Positions 1-4,813 of a stretch of 8,243 nt of DNA are shown here, piece after piece. The notes beneath the pieces are model-generated. The model was not told where the DNA came from and ran no database searches. It saw only the letters and a list, made by a program, of their open reading frames with translations. The stretch lies in assembly GCA_030146605.1 (NCBI GenBank), contig JASLBO010000097.1:1-8243 (forward strand), written 5' to 3'. Made by a program: the position numbers and the translations under genes. Origin of the DNA: Sphingomonas sp. Lineage in GTDB: Bacteria > Pseudomonadota > Alphaproteobacteria > Sphingomonadales > Sphingomonadaceae. The number at the start of each line of letters is the position of its first letter. The stretch's first letter is position 1.

Positions 1-1170
1 GCCGACCGAATAAGGCGGGAAGTTATAGTGCAGCATGAAGTGCTGGTAGCTGAGACCGCCGAGACCATCGATCATCTGCTCGCTGTCACGCGTGCCGAGC
101 GTGCAGGTCGCGATCGTCTGGGTCTCGCCGCGGGTGAACAAGGCCGAGCCGTGCGAGCGCGGGAGGAAGTGGACTTCCGCCTCGATCGGACGAACCGTCC
201 TGGTGTCGCGCCCGTCGATGCGGCGGCCTTCCTTGAGGATGGCGGTGCGGACGATGTCGGCCTCGAGCTTCTTCACCAGTTTGAGGCTGGCAAGATAGGC
301 TTGCGGATCGCTGTCCTTGAGGTCGGCCATGCCGTCGCGCGCCTTGGCACGCGCCTCGTTGATCGCGGTCTGACGGGCCTGCTTGTCGGTCAGCTTGTAG
401 GCGGCGTCGAGATCCTTGCCGATCAGCTTCTTGAGCTTGGCCTTCACTTCGACCTTGTCGTCCTGGACCTTGAGCTCCCACGGCTCCTTGGCAGCCTGCT
501 CGGCGAGCTTGATGATCGCCTGGATCACCTTCTGGCTTTCACGATGCGCGAACATCACGGCGCCGAGCATGACCTCTTCCGAAAGCTCCTTGGCTTCGGA
601 TTCGACCATCATCACGGCGTCGTGGGTCGCGGCGACGACGAGGTCGAGCAGCCCGGCATCGACTTGCTCGTCGGTCGGATTGAGGATGTAGTCGGTGCCG
701 TCATAGCCGACGCGCGCCGCGCCGATCGGGCCCATGAAGGGCACGCCCGACAAGGTCATCGCGGCGGAAGCGGCGACCATCGCGAGGATGTCGGGCTCGT
801 TCTCGCCGTCATACGAAAGCACCTGCGCGATGCAGTTGATCTCGTTGTAGAAGCCCTCGGGGAAGAGCGGACGGAGCGGGCGATCGATCAGGCGGGAGAT
901 CAGGGTCTCCTTCTCGGTCGCGCCGCGATCGCGCTTGAAGAAGCCGCCCGGGATGCGACCCGCGGCCGAGAACTTCTCCTGATAGTGAACGGTCAGCGGA
1001 AAGAAGTCCTGGCCTTCCTTCACATGCTTGGCCGCGGTCACTGCGCACAGCACCACGGTCTCGCCGAGCGTCGCGATCACCGCGCCGTCGGCCTGGCGGG
1101 CAACCTTGCCCGTTTCGAGAGTCAGCGTCTTGCCGCCCCACTCGATCGATACAGTCTTCTTGTCGAACAT
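1..1170 (-). CDS. pnp: Polynucleotide phosphorylase, N-terminal part (runs off the left edge)
   Basis: PNPase is a 3'-5' phosphorolytic exoribonuclease that degrades RNA to nucleoside diphosphates, working as a trimer and often with the RNA degradosome. The 390 visible codons begin [20 protein letters not shown] and cover the first RNase PH domain (about residues 10-145, including [19 protein letters not shown] and [11 protein letters not shown]), the all-helical linker domain (about 150-240) and the start of the second RNase PH domain ([19 protein letters not shown], then [14 protein letters not shown]). The last visible residues, NFPPYSVG, are a family motif. The rest of the catalytic domain and the KH and S1 RNA-binding domains lie outside the window; the family is usually about 700 residues. 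Two in-frame ATGs sit at 1176 and 1170. I chose 1170 because an AAGGA stands 6 bases before it but directly abuts the other. It follows rpsO after a structured 160-base gap, the usual rpsO-pnp arrangement. No frame damage is seen. Confidence 0.97.
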   Translation of the reverse strand, partial: MFDKKTVSIEWGGKTLTLETGKVARQADGAVIATLGETVVLCAVTAAKHVKEGQDFFPLTVHYQEKFSAAGRIPGGFFKRDRGATEKETLISRLIDRPLRPLFPEGFYNEINCIAQVLSYDGENEPDILAMVAASAAMTLSGVPFMGPIGAARVGYDGTDYILNPTDEQVDAGLLDLVVAATHDAVMMVESEAKELSEEVMLGAVMFAHRESQKVIQAIIKLAEQAAKEPWELKVQDDKVEVKAKLKKLIGKDLDAAYKLTDKQARQTAINEARAKARDGMADLKDSDPQAYLASLKLVKKLEADIVRTAILKEGRRIDGRDTRTVRPIEAEVHFLPRSHGSALFTRGETQTIATCTLGTRDSEQMIDGLGGLSYQHFMLHYNFPPYSVG

Positions 1171-1176
1171 TTTCAT

Positions 1177-1181
1177 TCCTT
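1177..1181 (-). promoter_or_regulatory. Ribosome-binding site of pnp
   Basis: AAGGA on the minus strand, 6 bases before the ATG at 1170. It decides between the two in-frame ATGs (1176 and 1170), because it would have no spacer to the upstream one. A GGGAG further upstream (about 1184-1188) could serve the ATG at 1176, so an alternative two-residue extension (Met-Lys) is not excluded. Confidence 0.6.
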
Positions 1182-1298
1182 CACTCCCGCTGCCAGATGC
1201 GGCGGGGGCCTATGTCCGGGCTATCCCGGCCCGGGCGGTTCGGGATGGTCTTCATCCCTGCCGGAGCCGCGGGCCGGATCGCCTGCGGCTCGAATGTC
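1182..1298 (-). promoter_or_regulatory. Structured 5' leader of pnp
   Basis: The gap between the rpsO terminator-like hairpin and the pnp ribosome-binding site contains several short perfect inverted repeats: GAGCCGC/GCGGCTC arms at 1264-1270 and 1285-1291; GGGATG/CATCCC arms at 1242-1247 and 1253-1258 with a 5-base loop; and CCGGGC/GCCCGG arms at 1216-1221 and 1229-1234 with a 7-base loop. In Escherichia coli the pnp leader folds, is cut by RNase III and mediates PNPase autoregulation. A similar role here is an inference from position and folding potential; no sequence match to that leader is claimed. I see no clear promoter or open reading frame in this stretch. Confidence 0.45.
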
Positions 1299-1325
1299 AA
1301 AAGGGCGCCGCAAGGGCGCCCTTTT
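1299..1325 (-). terminator. Rho-independent terminator or attenuator between rpsO and pnp
   Basis: A perfect inverted repeat with 11-base arms (AAAAGGGCGCC at 1299-1309, GGCGCCCTTTT at 1315-1325) and a 5-base loop begins 5 bases past the rpsO stop codon. Read on the minus strand, the GC-rich stem ends in TTTT followed by GAC, so the U run is short and part of the stem. This suggests partial termination, letting some transcription through to pnp. E. coli has a comparable attenuator between rpsO and pnp. The hairpin is nearly symmetric, so it could also act on plus-strand transcripts, but nothing on that strand needs it. Confidence 0.75.
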
Positions 1326-1330
1326 CTAAA

Positions 1331-1600
1331 TTACTTGCGAAGGCCGAGCTTCGCGATGATGCCGGTGTAGCGGGCCTCGTCCTTCTTCTTCAGATAGTCG
1401 AGGAGGCTGCGGCGCTTGTTGACCATCAGCAGGAGACCGCGGCGCGAGTGATTGTCCTTCGCGTGGGTCTTGAAGTGCTCGGTCAGGTTGGTGATCCGCT
1501 CGGTGAGGATCGCAACCTGGACTTCGGGGCTGCCGGTGTCGCCGCTCTCGCGGCCATGCTGCTTGACGAGCGCGTCCTTGCGCTCCTGCGTGATCGACAT
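1331..1600 (-). CDS. rpsO: 30S ribosomal protein S15
   Basis: S15 is a primary 16S rRNA-binding protein that nucleates assembly of the central domain (platform) of the small subunit and contacts the 50S subunit. The 89-residue product has the exact usual bacterial length and carries the family pattern throughout: [17 protein letters not shown] (residues 20-36), then [19 protein letters not shown] (42-60), [10 protein letters not shown] (61-70) and the ending IIAKLGLRK. The ATG at 1600 is preceded by an AGGA with a 9-base spacer (1610-1613). It starts 24 bases after the truB stop codon and is followed at once by the terminator-like hairpin, as in the classic truB-rpsO-pnp order. In E. coli S15 represses its own translation by binding its mRNA; I cannot recognise such a site here by eye. 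Confidence 0.99.
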   Translation of the reverse strand: MSITQERKDALVKQHGRESGDTGSPEVQVAILTERITNLTEHFKTHAKDNHSRRGLLLMVNKRRSLLDYLKKKDEARYTGIIAKLGLRK

Positions 1601-1624
1601 GTGTCTCTTTCCTACGACATCGCG

Positions 1625-2509
1625 TTACAGGTTGAAGCCACGGACGACCCGGACGAGTCCGGCCTGAGCCTCCACCAGCGCGACCGGCACATCGTCCAGT
1701 GTCGCGAAGTATTGGCCATCGTCGGCGGCGATCCCGGCCAGAACCTGCCCCCTGCGGAGCAGCCCTGCCTGGTCGGGCGTGAGAGAGAGAGCCGGGATGT
1801 CGTCCAGCCCCGCCCTCAGCGGCAGGAGTAACTGTTCAAGGGTGCGGGCCTTAGCGGCATCGGCCAAATTGTCCAGCGAAATTGCGGAATCGAGCGTGAA
1901 CGGGCCCGCCCTGGTGCGGCGGAGCATGGTGACATGCCCGACGGTGCCGAGCGCGAGCGCGATGTCGCGGGCGAGGCTGCGGATATAGGTGCCCTTGGAG
2001 ACGTGCGCGATGAGCGTGATTTCATCCACACCGTTGGCGGGATAACGAACAAGAGAATGGACCGTCACCGCGCGCTTCGTCAGAAGCACTTCCTGGCCCG
2101 CTCGCGCAAGGTCATATGCACGCGCACCGTCCACCTTGAGCGCAGAATAGGCCGGCGGCACCTGCTCGATCGGTCCGGTGAAGCGCGGCAGCACCGACTC
2201 GATTTCGGCCTCCGTCGGCCGGATATCGGACACAGCGATCTCACGCCCTTCCAGATCCAGCGTGTCGGTCTGCACCCCGAACCGGATCGTGAAATCATAG
2301 ACCTTGTCGCTGTCGAGCATCCGCCCGGCCAGCTTGGTCGCCTCGCCGATCGCGATCGGCAGGACGCCGGTCGCCAGCGGGTCCAGCGTGCCGCCATGGC
2401 CGACCTTGAACTTGCCATAGCCGCCCTCGCGCAGCGCGCGTTTGACCGCGCTGACGCCCTGCGTCGAGCCGAGCCCGAGGGGCTTGTCGAGAATGAGCCA
2501 GCCGTGCAC
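1625..2509 (-). CDS. truB: tRNA pseudouridine(55) synthase TruB
   Basis: TruB converts uridine 55 in the T-loop of elongator tRNAs to pseudouridine and also acts as a tRNA-folding chaperone. With a GTG start at 2509 the protein has 294 residues and begins (M)HGWLILDKPLGLGSTQ. Family motifs appear in order: KVGHGGTLDPLATGVLP (residues 35-51) with the catalytic aspartate at 43, KVYDFTIRFGVQTDTLDLEG near 69-88, PPAYSALKVDGARAY near 130, VSKGTYIRSLARDIA near 185, and a short C-terminal RNA-binding region ending VRVVRGFNL. The open frame extends upstream to 2599, but that part lies inside tdk and resembles no TruB sequence. GTG 2509 lies 4 bases after the tdk stop codon and has no strong Shine-Dalgarno sequence, which points to translational coupling with tdk. 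Confidence 0.97.
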   Translation of the reverse strand: MHGWLILDKPLGLGSTQGVSAVKRALREGGYGKFKVGHGGTLDPLATGVLPIAIGEATKLAGRMLDSDKVYDFTIRFGVQTDTLDLEGREIAVSDIRPTEAEIESVLPRFTGPIEQVPPAYSALKVDGARAYDLARAGQEVLLTKRAVTVHSLVRYPANGVDEITLIAHVSKGTYIRSLARDIALALGTVGHVTMLRRTRAGPFTLDSAISLDNLADAAKARTLEQLLLPLRAGLDDIPALSLTPDQAGLLRRGQVLAGIAADDGQYFATLDDVPVALVEAQAGLVRVVRGFNL

Positions 2510-2513
2510 GCGA

Positions 2514-3098
2514 TCAGCCCGGCGCGCCGGTGCGCTGCATGAAGTGCCGGCGGCACAAGGCGACATAGCGCTCATTGCCGCCGATCTGCTTCTGCGCACC
2601 TTGCCGCACCGGCTTGCCGAAGGCGTCGACGCGCAGGTTCATCGTCGCCTTGCGGCCGCATTCACAGACCGACTTTATCTCGACGAGCGAATCCGCCAGC
2701 GCCAGCAGCTCGGACGATCCTTCGAAGAGCTTGCCCTGAAAATCGGTGCGCAGGCCGTATGCCAGCACCGGGACATCATCCTCGTCGCAGAGCGCGGCGA
2801 GCTGGCGTACCTGTGCCGCGGACAGGAACTGCGCTTCGTCGACCAGCACGCAGGCGAGCGGCGCCTCGAAATGCGCGTCCTGCGCGATCTGCTGAAGATC
2901 GGTATGCATCTCGAACGGGATCGCGGCGGCGCTGATGCCGAGCCGCGAATCGATCACGCCCTTGCCGCCGCGATCGTGCACCCCGGCAGTGAACAGCAAG
3001 GTCCGCATGCCGCGTTCGCGATAGTTGAAATCGGCCTGGAGCAAGGTGGTCGATTTGCCCGCGTTCATCGAGGCATAATAGAAATAGAGCTTGGCCAT
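2514..3098 (-). CDS. tdk: Thymidine kinase (type II, TK1-like)
   Basis: Phosphorylates thymidine (and deoxyuridine) to the monophosphate with ATP, the salvage route to dTMP in the cytoplasm. The 194 residues match the TK1/E. coli Tdk type: phosphate-binding loop ASMNAGKST (residues 9-17), the FNYRERGMRT segment (24-33), VLVDEAQFL (84-92) with Glu88 as the expected catalytic base, YGLRTDF (114-120), and the zinc-binding lasso region with Cys145, Cys147 (CECGRKA), Cys182 and His185 (CRRHF) around IGGNERY (172-178). All expected key residues are present. The C-terminus ends soon after the CRRHF motif and is shorter than in E. coli. It starts 18 bases after the hypothetical gene and ends 4 bases before truB. 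Only a weak GGGA precedes its ATG. Thymidine kinase is not part of the usual infB-pnp cluster, so its presence here is a lineage-specific addition. Confidence 0.97.
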   Translation of the reverse strand: MAKLYFYYASMNAGKSTTLLQADFNYRERGMRTLLFTAGVHDRGGKGVIDSRLGISAAAIPFEMHTDLQQIAQDAHFEAPLACVLVDEAQFLSAAQVRQLAALCDEDDVPVLAYGLRTDFQGKLFEGSSELLALADSLVEIKSVCECGRKATMNLRVDAFGKPVRQGAQKQIGGNERYVALCRRHFMQRTGAPG

Positions 3099-3116
3099 AT
3101 CCCGCGCTAGCGCAGC

Positions 3117-3869
3117 TCAGAGCGTCGCGTAAGGGCCGTCGGCGGGGAGCGGGGCGCGGCCATGCCGGACGCGGATCGAAGCGGGGTCGATCGTGCCTTG
3201 CCGCGAATCCCCGATCACCCAGACCGGCCGCCAATTGCCCAGCCCGCCACACGCCTCGCGCCGGGCGTAAACAAGCAAGGCGATCCGGCGACCGTCGCGA
3301 CTCCAGCGGATGCCAGAGACGGCGACATCCTCCGCTCCGAGGCAGGGCCGACGCGCCCGCAACGCTTCGCGCGCCGCCGCAACGAGGCTTTGGCTTTCGA
3401 CGACGTGGCCGTCGTCGCGTGTCGCGAACAGGCGGAACCGTTCGGTCTGCCCCACAGCCTGCTGGTTCGCGTAAAAGCGATGCTCGACCGGCGACCAGAA
3501 CAGCGTGAACGGCGCGCCCGAATCGAGCGCGGCAAGATCCGCGAGCGATTCGCCGCTGCCGCCGCGGACGAGACCGACGCCGGTTCCGATGCCGGGATTC
3601 TTGACGACGTAATAGCGTCGATCGAACGAAGGCGCCTGACCCCGGCAGAGCGGGAGAAAGCGATAGCCGCCGTGGCTCACGCGCCGCTCGCCGCCGCATT
3701 GCGATGCGTCACCCGGTGCGGCGCGACTTGCCGTCGCGCTTTGCCCGTCACCGCGCTGCATCAGGCCCAGACCCGGGAGGAACGGTCGCCAGCCGAGCGC
3801 AGTGAACATTATCCCGGCGACAATTGCCGAAGACAGCGCCAGCGCGACGAGATTGGGCCGCCGCGCCAT
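3117..3869 (-). CDS. Hypothetical membrane-anchored or exported protein
   Basis: I do not recognise this 250-residue protein. It begins with a short basic end (MARRPNL) and one hydrophobic segment, residues 7-27 (LVALALSSAIVAGIMFTALGW), which fits a signal anchor or uncleaved signal peptide placing the remainder in the periplasm; no lipoprotein cysteine follows. The rest holds exactly four cysteines (58, 75, 176, 207), compatible with two disulfides. Two stretches resemble each other: FTLFWSPVEHRFYA (121-134) and SGIRWSRDGRRIALLVY (185-201). They look like the WSPDG..I.. strands of WD40/TolB-type beta-propellers, but only two are seen, too few for a full propeller. The ATG at 3869 is preceded by GAGGG with a 3-base spacer and lies 6 bases after the rbfA stop codon. 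Codon usage looks like that of its neighbours. Function is unknown; the tight packing suggests co-expression with rbfA and tdk. Confidence 0.8.
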   Translation of the reverse strand: MARRPNLVALALSSAIVAGIMFTALGWRPFLPGLGLMQRGDGQSATASRAAPGDASQCGGERRVSHGGYRFLPLCRGQAPSFDRRYYVVKNPGIGTGVGLVRGGSGESLADLAALDSGAPFTLFWSPVEHRFYANQQAVGQTERFRLFATRDDGHVVESQSLVAAAREALRARRPCLGAEDVAVSGIRWSRDGRRIALLVYARREACGGLGNWRPVWVIGDSRQGTIDPASIRVRHGRAPLPADGPYATL

Positions 3870-3875
3870 GTGCCC

Positions 3876-4277
3876 TCAGTCTTGCCCGCCCTCGCCCGCG
3901 AGATCCTGCGCCACCTTGGGAGCGCGCAGAAGCTGCTCGATATGGCTGCCCTCGTCGAAGCTCTCGTCGGCGACGAATTTGAGCTTGGCGGCGTATTTCA
4001 TCTTCACCCGCGACGCGACTTCGCGCTGGAGATAGGCCGTGTTGGTCCTGAGCGCCTTCAGCACCGCTTCCTCGTCCTTGCCGAGCAGCGGCTTCACGAA
4101 GACAGTGGCGTGCCGCAAATCGGGGGACATGCGCACTTCGGTGACCGAGACCATGTGGCTGGCCAGCGTATCGTCATGGACGTCGCCGCGCTGGAGGATC
4201 TCCGAGAGGATATGGCGCACCTGCTCGCCCACGCGGAGCAGGCGAACGGTACGGTCTTCGGTCTGGCTATGCTTCAT
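3876..4277 (-). CDS. rbfA: 30S ribosome-binding factor RbfA
   Basis: RbfA binds the immature small subunit near the 5' end of 16S rRNA helix 1 and is needed for late 30S maturation and cold adaptation. From the ATG at 4277 the product has 133 residues with a single KH-type fold: [18 protein letters not shown] (residues 11-28), the signature [20 protein letters not shown] (45-64), then the C-terminal [20 protein letters not shown] (85-104) and [10 protein letters not shown] (108-117). Length is typical. The frame is open for a further 60 codons upstream to 4457, but that stretch overlaps the thioesterase gene, is arginine-rich and does not resemble RbfA. The ATG lies 8 bases after the thioesterase stop codon with no strong Shine-Dalgarno sequence, so coupling to the upstream gene is likely. 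Confidence 0.97.
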   Translation of the reverse strand: MKHSQTEDRTVRLLRVGEQVRHILSEILQRGDVHDDTLASHMVSVTEVRMSPDLRHATVFVKPLLGKDEEAVLKALRTNTAYLQREVASRVKMKYAAKLKFVADESFDEGSHIEQLLRAPKVAQDLAGEGGQD

Positions 4278-4285
4278 ATTCTGGT

Positions 4286-4705
4286 TCAGTCCCGACGCGC
4301 CATCGCGCCTTCCATGACGCGGCCCATAAAAGTGCCGCGGGCGACCAGAGTGCCGCCTTCGTCGAACAATTCGGCCTCGGTGACGGCGATCGTCTTGCCG
4401 AGGCTGACTACTCTGCCCTTCCCCGTGAAACGCCCCGGCAACGCCGGCTTCAGGCAAACGACGTGGAAGTCGATCGTCGGCGCATAGACCGCGCCTTCGG
4501 TAGCCGAATACAGCGCCGGCCCCTGTGTGTCGTCGAGCATCGCGGCAAGGAAGCCGCCCTGCACCGTGCCTGCGGGATTCAGGAAGCGGTCATCGATCGC
4601 GAAACCGATCTCGATCGTCTTCGCGGCCGTGTCGATCGCCTTCACTTCCCAGCCGAGCAGACGCGCCGAGGAGGGCACAGGGAAATTGTCGAAGATCGAA
4701 TTCAA
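4286..4705 (-). CDS. PaaI-family hotdog-fold thioesterase
   Basis: A 139-residue protein of the PaaI/YbgC-like acyl-CoA thioesterase superfamily (4HBT type). Such enzymes hydrolyse aromatic or acyl-CoA thioesters; the substrate here cannot be told from sequence. The signature region [20 protein letters not shown] (residues 43-62) matches the hotdog active-site loop and helix, with Gln in place of the His often seen before the GG pair and acidic residues Asp58/Asp59 on the helix. It is followed by [17 protein letters not shown] and [20 protein letters not shown], typical central strands. The start I favour is TTG 4705, giving normal length and a GGGGAG 6 bases upstream. The open frame reaches ATG 4795, but that extension is a translation of the inverted-repeat element (LPLSPTLSPEGERE) and not protein-like. 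An internal GTG nine codons on is an alternative. It lies between infB and rbfA, which usually adjoin or flank truB. Confidence 0.88.
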   Translation of the reverse strand: MNSIFDNFPVPSSARLLGWEVKAIDTAAKTIEIGFAIDDRFLNPAGTVQGGFLAAMLDDTQGPALYSATEGAVYAPTIDFHVVCLKPALPGRFTGKGRVVSLGKTIAVTEAELFDEGGTLVARGTFMGRVMEGAMARRD

Positions 4706-4707
4706 CT

Positions 4708-4806
4708 CCCTCTCCCCTTCAGGGGAGAGGGTCGGGGAGAGGGGCAAGTGGGATGCGCCATCGATAGCCCCCTCTCCCCGACCCTCTCCCCGCAAGCGGA
4801 GAGAGG
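4708..4806. repeat. Inverted-repeat element of CCCTCTCCCC/GGGGAGAGGG units between infB and the thioesterase gene
   Basis: The 108-base gap is almost entirely inverted repeats. A 10-base perfect pair (4708-4717 with 4722-4731) flanks a TTCA loop. A 23-base perfect pair (4722-4744 with 4769-4791) flanks a 24-base spacer. A third pair of 11-base arms with one mismatch (4783-4793 with 4796-4806) closes the infB side. The element is thus two hairpin units of the same kind in opposite orientation, sharing arms with the long stem. No U run follows any stem on either strand, so it does not look like a rho-independent terminator. Similar C/T-rich and G/A-rich units are, to my knowledge, common dispersed intergenic repeats in GC-rich proteobacteria and often appear as false peptides such as LSPTLSPEGERE; the copy number in this genome is unknown. 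Confidence 0.85.
4712..4717 (-). promoter_or_regulatory. Likely ribosome-binding site of the thioesterase gene, supplied by the repeat
   Basis: GGGGAG on the minus strand, 6 bases before the TTG at 4705. It lies inside the last arm (4708-4717) of the inverted-repeat element, so base pairing within the element would hide it. The choice of the TTG start rests largely on this site and on protein length. Confidence 0.45.
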
Positions 4807-4813
4807 CAGACGG

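Noticed and set aside
28..1329. 433-codon plus-strand open frame opposite pnp
   Set aside because: Antisense to PNPase, low-complexity composition, no family resemblance. It even runs through the rpsO-pnp intergenic hairpins.
2510..2599. Upstream extension of truB to an ATG-like codon at 2599
   Set aside because: It lies wholly within the 3' end of tdk in another frame and has no TruB-like residues; the conserved protein begins HGWLILDKP at GTG 2509.
3162..4487. 441-codon plus-strand open frame across the hypothetical gene, rbfA and thioesterase
   Set aside because: Spans three minus-strand genes and their junctions. RbfA and the thioesterase are recognised by motif on the other strand, so this is a shadow frame.
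4706..4795. Thirty-residue N-terminal extension of the thioesterase from an ATG at 4795
   Set aside because: The extension is a translation of the inverted-repeat element (LPLSPTLSPEGERE type) and exceeds the family's normal length; the TTG at 4705 has a suitable ribosome-binding site.
4708..4806. Rho-independent terminator after infB
   Set aside because: The stems are strong, but none is followed by a U run on either strand, and the downstream genes look co-transcribed.
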